Below, piece after piece: positions 1 to 8,926 of a stretch of 64,000 nucleotides of DNA (its first letter is position 1; each line of letters opens with the position of its first letter). The notes under the pieces were generated by a model that made no database searches, was not told where the DNA came from, and saw nothing but the letters and a program-made list of their open reading frames with translations. Origin of the DNA: Vairimorpha ceranae (Eukaryota; Microsporidia; Nosematidae). The DNA is taken from positions 1 through 64,000 of the forward strand of contig NW_020169310.1 of NCBI RefSeq assembly GCF_000988165.1, given 5' to 3'. The position numbers and the translations under genes are program-made.

Positions 1-315
1 AAATTATTTTATAATATTTTAGCAGAATGTGAGTTTATTACTGTTAGTAACATGGACGAACTGTTTTATGCATTTATTATTTGCAAAGCTTATGCGGAGA
101 ATTATCATCCCAGACTTTTGATTAACAATCCTTTTATACGTAATATAAAAGAGTTTTTAGGCTTTAAACAACCACCTTTGAATGTACTAGAAACATTTTA
201 TATAATATTTAAAGATTATGAGAAGTTTATAAATGCTATCAATATAAAAGGAAAAAATTCAGTTTATGGTATTATAAAAAGAGAAACAGAGGAAAGATTA
301 AAAAATAAGAAGTAA
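1..315 (+). CDS. C-terminal end of an unidentified protein, cut by the window edge
   Basis: The reading frame is open from base 1 to the TAA at 313-315, so only the last 104 codons of a longer gene are visible. The first Met codon at 52 is probably internal, because the frame continues upstream and no C-run precedes that ATG. The fragment is rich in aromatic and aliphatic residues early on and ends in a basic, charged tail (ETEERLKNKK), as in an alpha-helical protein. I do not recognise the family. Downstream lies a Merlin transposon remnant. Confidence 0.6.
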   Translation, partial: KLFYNILAECEFITVSNMDELFYAFIICKAYAENYHPRLLINNPFIRNIKEFLGFKQPPLNVLETFYIIFKDYEKFINAINIKGKNSVYGIIKRETEERLKNKK

Positions 316-497
316 TAAACTTAATAAATCTTAAAGAGTAAATTTTTTTTTTGAACTAAAATAATATAAATCAGTTGTTGTTAAGTAGTATTTTTTGTTT
401 TTTGTTGTAGTCTTTAAATTGACAATAATGTTTGAGTTTAACATTTTTATTATGTAAATATTTACAAATTATTTGCGAGCAGGATATTTTGTGTGGC

Positions 498-519
498 CAA
501 AAATGAAAGTCATGAAAAT
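498..519 (+). repeat. Left terminal inverted repeat of Merlin copy 1
   Basis: CAAAAATGAAAGTCATGAAA reads as the near-exact reverse complement of the sequence ending at 1871 (CAAAAATGAAGGTCATGAGA). Identity fades outside these positions, so the ends are approximate. Confidence 0.65.
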
Positions 520-739
520 CAAAATGTTAAAGAAAAAAGATATTAAGGAGCAGATTTTTATTAAATAATGGAACTTTATGTAAAACATGCAAGAAGATAT
601 TTGTATAGGAAATGGCAGTTTGTACGAATATATAAGATGTAAGAATAAGTGTATTCAAATCTAGAAAACGAGTTTCTGTATGGCAAAATCCCTTTTTATA
701 TGGAATAAAGATTTGAAATATCAATTTATAAAAATAATT

Positions 740-975
740 GGGGTGGTATAGTAACAAATCACCACCGACTGTATGCAAACGACCCAAATTGGTGTTCTAA
801 ACCGAGACATATTTACAAACAAGAGTTCTCAAGATGAAATTGGAAAGCCTAACTATCGCCAGTCGCCGAAGCCCCGATGCTTAACTGGAGCTAGAAGCAG
901 GTACTGAGAAGGAAAACTTTAAGATGACGGACTCGGGTTTGGAAGTTTTGAAGACGGCCCGTGATGAATAAAAGC
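740..975 (+). rRNA. Fragment resembling large-subunit rRNA (domain I), inserted in a dead transposon
   Basis: This block is clearly GC-richer than its surroundings and interrupts the N-terminal half of the Merlin transposase. GGTACTGAGAAGGAAAAC at about 899-917 corresponds to the universal LSU core GTACCGTGAGGGAAA. It is preceded by AAGCCTAACTATCGCC and followed by AGTTTTGAAGACGGCCCGTG, in the order expected for LSU domain I (cf. AGAGTTCAAGAGGGCGTG). Only a couple of hundred bases are present, with AT-rich sequence on both sides, so this is a displaced fragment and not an rDNA unit. The left boundary is uncertain. Confidence 0.55.
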
Positions 976-1216
976 AAGAAAACTTATATATATACCTTAA
1001 TAAATATATTTTTCTTTATAAAAATGATTGAATCAGGTTACAAAAAATTAACAACACCGGAATTTCACATATTTTAAGAATTTCTAAAAAATGCGTATCT
1101 AATGTTTTACGTAAAGTGTCCGCGCTTTTAGTTGAAAAATTGTAAAAATATTAATTATATTGGAAATGCTAACGAGATAATAGAAATTGATGAATCAAAG
1201 TTTGGCAAAAGAAAAT

Positions 1217-1368
1217 GTAGTATTACGACCACAGAAAATATTGCAGGCCGAAATTTATTTAATTATTTTCCCATTTTTCTGTAATTCCTATGAGTAAAAG
1301 TAAGAGTAAGTACTGATAGTAAAATAAACTAAAATAGTTGACATTTGGTAAATTATATTGCAGAAAAT
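1217..1368 (+). other. 152-bp insertion inside the Merlin transposase, flanked by a 7-bp repeat
   Basis: AGAAAAT occurs at 1210-1216 and again at 1362-1368. Removing one copy plus the intervening DNA joins GGCAAAAG to AAAATACAACAGG. That restores the conserved string GKRKYNR and puts the first catalytic Asp in frame with the rest of the transposase. The inserted DNA is AT-rich with stops in all frames. A GT...AG intron reading does not give an open frame. Confidence 0.6.
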
Positions 1369-1849
1369 ACAACAGGAGCCATCCTGTAGAGGGTGTTTAT
1401 GTTTTTAGTCCTGTGAAAAGGGAAAGCAAAAAGAGAGTGTTACTATTCCAAGTTATTGACCGCACAAAAACCACTTTGCAGATGAAAATAAAAGGCTGGC
1501 TCTAGCCTGATACTATAATTTATAGTGATTGCTGTGGAGGATATAGTAATCTTAAAAAATCTAATTTCAATCACAAGACTGTGAATCATAGTAGGCATTT
1601 TAAAGATCCTGTTATCAATGTACACACAAATACTATAGAAAGAACTCTTACTGCTACAAAAAGATTTATTCCTTTTAGGTGTAGAACTAGAAAATTAATT
1701 TGTCGCTTTTTAATTGGATATATGTTACTAAAGAATAATTCTAATATTCATCTATTGTATATTGAATGCATTTATTAATAAATCACCAATTAGATTAAAT
1801 TTTTCTGATTTTACATTTTAAATTTTATTTTTTGGGTATTTTTTTAAAA

Positions 1850-1871
1850 AATCTCATGACCTTCATTTTTG
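1850..1871 (-). repeat. Right terminal inverted repeat of Merlin copy 1
   Basis: This is the inverted partner of 498-519 and lies about 75 bp after the end of the transposase frame. Two or three mismatches separate the arms. Confidence 0.65.
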
Positions 1872-2363
1872 CTGAAACAGGCTGTTTTAGCTATTTATTT
1901 GTATCAAAAATAATAAAAATTAATTTTTAAAGAGTGGGAAATTAAAAGATGGATAATAAGCAGAACAAATGTGTAGAGCATAGAAAAGATTTTGGTCTTA
2001 TTTTATATAACAAGTATAGTAATAAAACCTTAACATTTAGGATGATATTTTAAAACTAAAATCTCTCCCTAGATGAGGCATGTTCTTACCAATAAAGAAA
2101 TTGTGATCTAAAATTTTTTACATTTTTAATTTAAAACGTAATTTTTAAATCTTGTATATAGCTTCTAGTTTTCTGAAATAGACACAAAGGTTTTGCACGA
2201 ATTTGTTTATTTTTTATAGTGTCAAGCCACTGACAAATATTAATTTAATATAAAATAACAAACACAAAAATGTAAATCAAAACTATTTATAAAATTGTTT
2301 ATCTTTATCTACCAATTTGCTAATATATAAATTGTTTGTTACAAATATTTGCTAATTTATTAC
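1872..2363. other. AT-rich spacer, no gene seen
   Basis: About 490 bp between the Merlin remnant and the histone H4 promoter. It has no open frame with coding character and no repeat that I could recognise. Confidence 0.5.
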
Positions 2364-2373
2364 TTTTCCCTCC
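2364..2373 (+). promoter_or_regulatory. Histone upstream motif TTTTCCCTCC (H4)
   Basis: The decamer lies 63-72 bp upstream of the H4 start codon. The same decamer occurs twice upstream of the H3 gene in this window (8411-8434, opposite strand), both times shortly before the start codon. Confidence 0.5.
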
Positions 2374-2435
2374 TTTTTTGTGTCATCCCGCCTTTTTTGT
2401 TAAAAAAACTTAAATACGAAAATTTTATAACCCCT

Positions 2436-2741
2436 ATGTCAACACAAGGAAGAGGAAAAGGATCAAAAAGTGCTAAAGGAATTGCAAAAAAACACAGAAA
2501 GATCGCGTCTAATGAAGAAAGTATAAGCAAACCTGCAATAAGAAGATTAGCAAGAAGAGCAGGTGTTAGTAGAGTAGGGTCGGGATGCTTTAATGAAATT
2601 AGGGTAGCAGCAAAGAGTTATATGACTGGTATAATTTCTTATTCATTTGTTTATGCTAATCATGCAAAAAGAAAGACTATAACATGTTCAGATGTACTTT
2701 ATTCTTTAAAGAAAATGGGTGTTAAATATATGGGATATTAA
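2436..2741 (+). CDS. Histone H4
   Basis: This 101-residue core histone forms the nucleosome octamer with H3, H2A and H2B. The start is set at ATG 2436, directly after CCCCT, because a longer frame from 2349 adds a non-histone leader. The fold is recognisable from HRKI, KPAIRRLARRAGV and HAKRKTIT. The tail (MSTQGRGKGSKSAKGIAKKHRK) keeps the Lys/Gly-rich pattern but is shifted relative to the canonical [20 protein letters not shown]. The middle is strongly divergent, with GSGCFNEIRVAAKSY in place of the usual GLIYEEVRAVLKSF, and two Cys are present. The divergence suggests relaxed constraint, but the frame is complete. Confidence 0.95.
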   Translation: MSTQGRGKGSKSAKGIAKKHRKIASNEESISKPAIRRLARRAGVSRVGSGCFNEIRVAAKSYMTGIISYSFVYANHAKRKTITCSDVLYSLKKMGVKYMGY

Positions 2742-2786
2742 ATCATTTCTTATTTATTTTTTATAATTACTTTTTTATAACCCTAC

Positions 2787-2996
2787 ATGGGTGAGTGGAC
2801 TGACAATACAGACTTTTATAAAAATATTGATTACAAAAATGAATGGTTAGATGAAGATGCGACGATTACTGAAAATGTAGATGTTGTACAAGAAAAGAAT
2901 ATTTTATATGAGAAACTGAATCTTAAGTATGATTCTATGTTTAATGGTCCTAAATTATTTCATAAAGAACAAACAAGACGAAAGAAAGGAATATAA
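2787..2996 (+). CDS. Small conserved-context protein of unknown function (69 aa)
   Basis: ATG 2787 follows CCCTA, the start-site signature of most genes here, and the gene sits neatly between H4 (45 bp upstream) and the Elp1-like gene (45 bp downstream). I therefore treat it as real despite its size. The protein is hydrophilic, with an acidic Trp-containing first half (EWLDEDATITENVD) and a basic C-terminus (KEQTRRKKGI). It has no membrane segment, Cys cluster or recognisable motif. It could be a small subunit or adaptor of a nuclear complex, but nothing in the sequence decides this. Confidence 0.7.
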   Translation: MGEWTDNTDFYKNIDYKNEWLDEDATITENVDVVQEKNILYEKLNLKYDSMFNGPKLFHKEQTRRKKGI

Positions 2997-3041
2997 TTTT
3001 ATGTTTTTATTTTTAATAAATTTTTATTTTTTACTCCCTTT

Positions 3042-6023
3042 ATGGAAAATTTCTATCTTGTTAATTACCAGTCAAAATTAGTAAAGTATCCTTTTTTATA
3101 TAGTAACGGTAGTATTCTAACAAGAAAAGATAAAAAACTTTTTATTGATGATATCTACGTGTCAGATGATACATTTTCTACTATTTCGTTTTTTATTAAT
3201 TTTGAACATGAATTTTTGATAGTAGAAAATTTACACAATCTTTTTCTAATAAACAAGCATACACTCAACATTACAGATTTAGGAACATTTAAAGACGAAA
3301 TAAAAACTATTGCTAATAATCTAAAGTTTACGCTAGTTGTTACTTGTAAATCTTTGCTTCTATTTAGTAATGAATATTTTGATGTTATTGGTGAAATTGA
3401 TAATCCGGGTGATGTTCTTAAAGTAGAATTCTCTACAGATAACACGTTTGTATTAATATTTGACGATAAAATAGTATTTTATAATGTAGAAATGACATTG
3501 TTAAGTAAATATAATATTGTATGTTTATCTGCATGTTATATAGAAAGATATAACTATTGGTGTGTAGTAAGTCACCATAAAATAACTTTTATCGAGGAAA
3601 ATGGTTGTGTGTATAATAAAATATCTCTAAAAGAATCTTTTAGTATCGAGAAATGCTATTCTAAAGATTTTTTGTTATTATTAGCTTGTAAAGATTCAGT
3701 TATTATTCTACAGTTAGTAGATGGTAACTGGCGAACAAAGCATATCTGCAAAATAAGAGGAAGATTTATATCATATTATAATGACATAATTATTAGTGAA
3801 ACAGATGACTCTTTGTTTTATTATTTTATAAATAGAGAATATACAAGAATTGGAAATCTTTTTCTTGTTATTGATTATAACAGTATTCTTGTTTACAATT
3901 TTGATAAAAATAAATTGGCATGTCATGATTTTTTAATTAATTTTAAAAAACCAATACAAAGAATAATGATCGATAGAGAAGAAATAGGTATACTTTTTGA
4001 TAATGAAATGTTTATTTTTAGTATTGATTTCAATTTATTAGAAAAGAAACAAAATATGAATAAATTTTATAATGGCATTTGTATGTTTAATAAACAAGTT
4101 ATTTGCAGTGAAGAGGATATAAATATGCATAATATAGATGGAAAAATATTACGTGTTAGTAAAAACGGAGAAATTTACATGTTTGAAGATAATAATAAGA
4201 AAACTGTATTATTTACATATTCTTCTATTTCAAAAGAGTATTTTTTAATGTATGTAAATAATGAACTTTATTTTTTATCTGATAATACATTATACACTTC
4301 TACACATAAAATATCGAGTGTTTTTTCATTCTTTGTATCTGATATATTAGTTTATTCTAAAGAAGATAAAATATTTATAGATGATACATACATTGTTACA
4401 GATACGAATTTTAAGATTCTAGGTACAACAGACTTAGAAATATTTGGAATTAGTAGGTTTAATTCTATAGACACGTATTATAACAGAAATTTTATTAAAA
4501 AACAAATATCTAAATATTTTTTAGCAGAAGAGTATACTAAGAGTATTGATATGATGTTAAAGCATAATATAAAAATAGAATTAATTAATATTAATACACA
4601 AAAGATAAAAGAATTAGAAAATAAATATTTATTTTTTATTATTGATGAAATAACAAAAGATTACAAATTGGTCTTAGACAGTGAATTTATTTTTATGATA
4701 CAGAATATGACCTTATGTACTGATTTATCTGCTATAAAATGCATTAACGAAAAAAGTAATTCTGCGTTTATTTTTAAAGATACATGGATTTCAACTCAAA
4801 ATTTGTTTGAGCATAAAATTGAAAATTGTTTTAATAAAAAGCTTGTTTCTTTTGTAAAGGGCAGTTCTGTGAAAATAGAATGCAAAAAGACAGAATTGAT
4901 ACAAGAATTTTTGAATATATTTGGATCAGATATTAGAGAATACATTTTTATAAAATGCGGTCGTATCGATTTAGCTATTTTATATTCTAAAAATTTAGAT
5001 TTATGCATAAAAATGTGTAAAAATTATTTTTCAAAAGAAGAAATAAAAATAGGATTAATTCTTTGCTATAAACATAAAAAAGATCTTAATTTAGTAAAAA
5101 ATGTTTGTAAGTTAATCAATGAAGATGTATATTTGATAAATGATATAGAAAATGATTTTTATAAAATATTAGAGATATACAAGTTATATGACGAATTAAT
5201 ATATTATTTTATTGAACAAAATATGTATAATGATTTATGTCGAGTGGTAAAAAAATATAATTTATATAAAAAATTACTGATTTATATTATTATTTTGGAA
5301 AATCCTGCACCTTTTAATTTACTCGAGCTTTATATTTCAGGATCTTCCATTAATGATAATATATGGATATTACAGTATCTTAAATATGAAAAGCGTCTTT
5401 TAGACTTGTATTTAGACAATGACATGTATAAGGAAATATTTTTGAATGAGTCGGCTGATAAATACAAACAAATTTTGATTAATAATTTAAAAAACAAAAA
5501 CAAATTTTATGAATTGGGTATAATTTACGAACAATACATTAAAGATTATGAACAGAGTCTTTCATATTTTGTACAAAGTGGTAGTATAGCAGATATATAT
5601 AGATTATATAAAATTTCTTCTATTAAACCTGATTTATTTAATGTTAGCATTAAACAATACACTTTGATTGACAAGATTTTAAAAAAATTAATTAAATATA
5701 AAAATAGATTAAAATGTATCCAAAATGATTTAGAAGATGATGATTTTTCTGTTACAAGTATTTGTCAAACAAATAGGGGCATACCTGGTAATCTTTATGA
5801 ATATGAATTTTATTTAGAAAAAATTAATGGTTTACTTGCACAAATTGTAAAATGGATTAAAGAATGCCAAATGATATTAGAAATTTATTATAATGCTGAT
5901 TTGAAATTAAAAATTGAGGAAGTAAAACAAGAGATAATAGGTATTGAAGATTTTTTTAATGTTAGTTATGAGCGAAGTAAAGACAAGATAGAATGTTTAA
6001 ATTTTTACGATACAATAAATTAG
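3042..6023 (+). CDS. ELP1: Elongator subunit 1-like protein (Elp1/Iki3)
   Basis: Elp1 is the scaffold of the Elongator complex, which modifies wobble uridines of tRNAs. The 993-residue protein starts at an ATG after CCCTTT. The first about 450 residues are repeated beta-rich blade-like segments (DNPGDVLKVEFSTDNTFVL is typical), consistent with WD propellers. The rest is alpha-helical TPR/solenoid. The stretch YTKSIDMMLKHNIKIELI resembles the Elp1 segment in which a basic, short helix precedes the dimerisation half, and YEQSLSYFVQSGS resembles its TPR repeats. At the C-terminus a basic/Ser segment is followed by GIPGNLYEYEFYLEKINGLL, as in the Elp1 tRNA-binding/C-terminal region. It is shorter than yeast Elp1 (about 1350 aa). 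Another propeller-plus-solenoid protein cannot be excluded. Confidence 0.6.
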   Translation: MENFYLVNYQSKLVKYPFLYSNGSILTRKDKKLFIDDIYVSDDTFSTISFFINFEHEFLIVENLHNLFLINKHTLNITDLGTFKDEIKTIANNLKFTLVVTCKSLLLFSNEYFDVIGEIDNPGDVLKVEFSTDNTFVLIFDDKIVFYNVEMTLLSKYNIVCLSACYIERYNYWCVVSHHKITFIEENGCVYNKISLKESFSIEKCYSKDFLLLLACKDSVIILQLVDGNWRTKHICKIRGRFISYYNDIIISETDDSLFYYFINREYTRIGNLFLVIDYNSILVYNFDKNKLACHDFLINFKKPIQRIMIDREEIGILFDNEMFIFSIDFNLLEKKQNMNKFYNGICMFNKQVICSEEDINMHNIDGKILRVSKNGEIYMFEDNNKKTVLFTYSSISKEYFLMYVNNELYFLSDNTLYTSTHKISSVFSFFVSDILVYSKEDKIFIDDTYIVTDTNFKILGTTDLEIFGISRFNSIDTYYNRNFIKKQISKYFLAEEYTKSIDMMLKHNIKIELININTQKIKELENKYLFFIIDEITKDYKLVLDSEFIFMIQNMTLCTDLSAIKCINEKSNSAFIFKDTWISTQNLFEHKIENCFNKKLVSFVKGSSVKIECKKTELIQEFLNIFGSDIREYIFIKCGRIDLAILYSKNLDLCIKMCKNYFSKEEIKIGLILCYKHKKDLNLVKNVCKLINEDVYLINDIENDFYKILEIYKLYDELIYYFIEQNMYNDLCRVVKKYNLYKKLLIYIIILENPAPFNLLELYISGSSINDNIWILQYLKYEKRLLDLYLDNDMYKEIFLNESADKYKQILINNLKNKNKFYELGIIYEQYIKDYEQSLSYFVQSGSIADIYRLYKISSIKPDLFNVSIKQYTLIDKILKKLIKYKNRLKCIQNDLEDDDFSVTSICQTNRGIPGNLYEYEFYLEKINGLLAQIVKWIKECQMILEIYYNADLKLKIEEVKQEIIGIEDFFNVSYERSKDKIECLNFYDTIN

Positions 6024-6038
6024 TCATTTACAATATTT

Positions 6039-6407
6039 TTATTCTTTAAATTCTAAAGATATTTTTCCTTTTTTTAATGAATCTTCTAAACTTTTAACTT
6101 CTGTAGTGTATTTTGTATAGTTGAATTCATCTGTGTAATAAAAATAATATTTGTATTCATATTTCAGTATAGGAAGAGATACATTAAAATATAAAGTACC
6201 ATTCAATAAATTTTTCATACCTACTATATTGTAAGAGATTGTCTCTCCATATTCATCTTTAGGCCCATCAATTTTTAAAAATAGAAGTTTATGTTTAATG
6301 TCAGTTACGTTTATGCATATTTTTTTAAAATGTCCCCAGTATGAATTGTAAACGGAAAAAGTAGCAATAGATGAATACATTTGTACAATAAAAATAAAAA
6401 ATAGCAT
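6039..6407 (-). CDS. Small secreted protein of unknown function
   Basis: The 122-residue frame opens with a hydrophobic N-terminus (MLFFIFIVQMYSSIATFS) that reads as a signal peptide. A Tyr/Lys/Asn-rich, beta-looking domain follows, with several N-x-S/T sites (NVT, NGT, NVS, NYT). It ends with a short charged tail. No C-run precedes the ATG, so start confidence is lower. It converges with the Elp1-like gene, leaving a 15-bp gap. Its host-facing or endomembrane role is inferred only from the signal peptide. Confidence 0.6.
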   Translation of the reverse strand: MLFFIFIVQMYSSIATFSVYNSYWGHFKKICINVTDIKHKLLFLKIDGPKDEYGETISYNIVGMKNLLNGTLYFNVSLPILKYEYKYYFYYTDEFNYTKYTTEVKSLEDSLKKGKISLEFKE

Positions 6408-6639
6408 TGTTTATCTGATTTTGTTTTTTTATTTTTTTTAATTACTACTTGATGCTAAAAAGGTAAACTCAGATACTTTAATTTAACATTTATTGGCTTG
6501 CCTTTTAAAAATTTTTAACCCCTCAAAAAAACAAAAAAAATGAAGAGGAAACTTAAAAAAATGAACGAATTGTATTTTTTGTGTGATAGAAGTAATTTTT
6601 AATGAGGTTTTGTACAAAGGAGATATGTCCAAGTAACCG

Positions 6640-7420
6640 AAGAATATCTTTGCAAATGTTTAAATCGGTTTTTTTAAATAAGAAAAAATATTAGAAAATG
6701 TTTTATAACTTTCTTATTTTTTCTTATCAATATATTTTTTTAGTTTTAGCTCAAGATTCATAATTGTTTTATTATGAATTCTTGTAGCTTGGTTTACATA
6801 ATTAGCACTATAATTCATTTTGCAGTATATATCCTTTTTTCTTAATTGTAATAACCTTTCTAATAATTTGTATAAATTATACTATCAGGAAGATTATGGT
6901 TTTTTAATTAAACTAATAAAATTTTTGTTTTTCTATGACTTCTAAAATTTTCCTATTTATGCAAAACGTTTTACAATACCCAAGTACCTTTTATCCTGTG
7001 GCTTTGGTAATAATTGCGCTCGCCAAATTTGAATTCATCATTTTCCATAATCATGCTATAGCCTTCTTTTTTCATATTACAAAAATTGTTTTTTCCTGTT
7101 TTTATATTATTCAATCTATACTTTTTATGTAAACCAGTAAGGAAGTTTGTTAACCCAGATTAGCATTGTTACTATAAAAAATCACTTATGTTATCTGTAA
7201 CCAAGATTTTATGCATAGAAAAAATATTGTTTCTTAAAAAAATTCCTCTCTATAACCGGTTCTAGTAACCTTATAATTTTAATAACTTCTTTTCTTAGAA
7301 ATAAACTACCATTATTTTTCTTGCAAAGGCACACCTGTACCTTTTAATTTAAGTTATTGTACAGTTTCTTCTAATTTCATACTCTTACTTCATTTTATTT
7401 TATTTTCAAGTAAAAAAGTT
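6640..7420 (-). pseudogene. Highly decayed Merlin (ISXO2-like) transposase, copy 2
   Basis: Read on the minus strand across several frames, the order of conserved blocks matches copy 1. A Cys-containing block CLCKKNNGSLFLRKE lies near 7290-7345. IMENDEFKFGERNYYQSHRIKGTW (first catalytic block, near 6990-7065) corresponds to IDESKFGKRKYNRGHPVEGVW. DSIIYTNYWKGYYN-like sequence follows near 6850-6890 (SD replaced by TN), then NYSANYVNQATRIHNKTI near 6770-6820. The last Glu appears lost. No terminal repeats were found. The element is a fossil with no intact frame. Confidence 0.7.
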
Positions 7421-7940
7421 TTTGATTAAGCTAAAATGTTCAAATACTAGGCATCCTTTAGCTCTTGGAGTAAAGAAAATTGGCTGTTAAATTTATCATT
7501 TTAATTAATTATAAATTTTTAAAAACATTAAATCGAATGTGGTAAAATTTTGATTTTGACTTAGTATATTTGCTATATGTATCTATAATATTATGTAAAG
7601 TAAACAGTTGTAAATTTTAATATTAGAAATTTAATGTATGCCAAAAATTTTAAGTATTAAGTTGTTGTTAAATAGACAACAGTATTTTTAATTTCATTTA
7701 AATATAATGAATAATAAACAAATTTTTTATAATTGAATCAAAAGCAAATATAATATGTTTTAAATTTCTTGTATTGTAATACAATAAATCGATAAATTTT
7801 TTATTATCAATTTTTTCATCAAATTTTGTTTGTTTGTTTAAATTTGTTTATCGTAAATTAATAAATAAATTTTAGATTTTATTTTTATAAATAATAGTAA
7901 ATTAAACCCAGACAAAAAAAATTTAAACATTTTTATTGAC
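7421..7940. other. AT-rich spacer, no gene seen
   Basis: About 520 bp between the Merlin fossil and the 3' end of histone H3. It is very AT-rich, with no coding frame supported. Confidence 0.5.
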
Positions 7941-8375
7941 TTATATCTCTGAATACAACATATGTGCATATTTAAGTTTGTAAACCAAGCAAATATCTTT
8001 AGGTTGTAAAGTAACTCTCTTAGCATGTAAAACACATCTGTAAGCATCTTCCATTAAAATTGTTAAGAATGATTCAACTGATTCTTGTAAGGCCAAAATA
8101 GCCGATGCTTGGAATCTCATATCAGATTTAGTTTTCATAATACTTCTAACAAGTCTTTGAAAAGGTCTCTTTCTTATTAATAAATCAGTAGATTTCTGAT
8201 ATTTTCTAATTTCTTTTAAAGCTACTGTACCAGGTTTAAACCTTCTAGTGTGTGATGTAGTAGTTTTTGAACTACCAGATGATACACCTTTATTTGAAGT
8301 AGACTTAGCAGCCAATTGTTTTCTTGGGGCTTTACCCCCTACAGTTTTACGAGCTGATTGTTTAATTCTTGCCAT
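7941..8375 (-). CDS. Histone H3
   Basis: A 144-residue H3. The tail begins [22 protein letters not shown], so canonical Thr3 is Ile while Lys4, the ARK motif and the KAPRKQLA block are kept. The region around canonical Lys27 (KAARKSAP) is replaced by a Ser/Thr-rich, slightly longer segment ([18 protein letters not shown]), which accounts for the extra length over 135 aa. The fold core is clear: [42 protein letters not shown] and [12 protein letters not shown]. The C-terminus ([16 protein letters not shown]) diverges from the usual LARRIRGERA. The start is preceded by GGGGGGTA, a G-run version of the local start motif. Confidence 0.95.
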   Translation of the reverse strand: MARIKQSARKTVGGKAPRKQLAAKSTSNKGVSSGSSKTTTSHTRRFKPGTVALKEIRKYQKSTDLLIRKRPFQRLVRSIMKTKSDMRFQASAILALQESVESFLTILMEDAYRCVLHAKRVTLQPKDICLVYKLKYAHMLYSEI

Positions 8376-8410
8376 TACCCCCCAGTAAAAAATCTTCTTT
8401 TATATTTTAT

Positions 8411-8434
8411 GGAGGGAAAAGGATGGAGGGAAAA
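8411..8434 (-). promoter_or_regulatory. Two copies of the histone upstream motif TTTTCCCTCC (H3)
   Basis: On the coding (minus) strand TTTTCCCTCC occurs at 8434-8425 and at 8420-8411, ending 49 and 35 bp before the H3 start codon. The identical decamer precedes H4 at 2364-2373. I saw no other gene here with this arrangement. Confidence 0.5.
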
Positions 8435-8926
8435 TAAAAAAATGTTTAAATATGATTAAAGATAAAAAATCATGTTCTTTTACATAAATTATTAATTCTA
8501 CAATACTCTCTAAAGTTTTATTATGAAAAAATTATTTCATATTTATAATGAGTTAAATGTATCGCAAGAAATATTTTATAGAAGTGAAATACAGAAAAAG
8601 CTTATAAGATTTTTATTTTTGACAATCTTTATCATAAAGACATAAATATAAGCTAAAACATGTATATTGTTGTATTTCTAGATGAAATGTCTTATTAATT
8701 TACTAAAGTCAAGTATAAATAAAACAAAAGATATTTCTACTCATATTTTATGCCATAACATTATAACTTTACTTAAAGACTGAAATTAACTTCATGTAAA
8801 AAAATTAACTATTATAAATTTTAGATCATTATTAAACAATAATTTATAAATAAAACATTTTGTAATAAATTAATTATACTTTCAATATAATCTAAAAAAT
8901 TAAAAAAAAGTGGGTAAATAATAAAT
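8435..8926. other. AT-rich spacer, no gene seen
   Basis: About 490 bp between the H3 promoter and the end of the CCT gene. No supported open frame or repeat. Confidence 0.5.

Larger units (their letters stand above)
498..1871 (+). mobile_element. Dead Merlin (ISXO2-like) DNA transposon, copy 1
   Basis: Degenerate terminal inverted repeats bound a broken transposase reading rightwards. A Cys-containing N-terminal part (CKNKC, about 620-660) is followed by the catalytic block EIIEIDESKFGKRK (first Asp at 1189-1191), then RKYNRSHPVEGVYVF (1362-1406), IIYSDCCGGY (second Asp at 1527-1529) and HTNTIERT (catalytic Glu at 1638-1640). All three DDE residues are present. The frame is nevertheless destroyed by stops (for example TAG near 1503), by an rRNA-like insertion and by a 152-bp insertion. 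ISXO2-like transposases carry the IDESK, SDCW and HTNTIEG blocks, so the family call is firm. The about 1.37-kb length fits the family. Confidence 0.85.

Noticed and set aside
527..787. 86-codon frame on the minus strand
   Set aside because: It lies antisense to the decayed Merlin N-terminus and runs into the rRNA-like block; composition is not protein-like.
1217..1361. Spliceosomal intron in the Merlin transposase (starts GTAGT, ends GCAG)
   Set aside because: Joining at GT and AG gives an immediate in-frame stop; only removal including one AGAAAAT repeat restores the frame.
6935..7132. 65-codon frame on the plus strand
   Set aside because: Antisense to the catalytic region of the second Merlin fossil.
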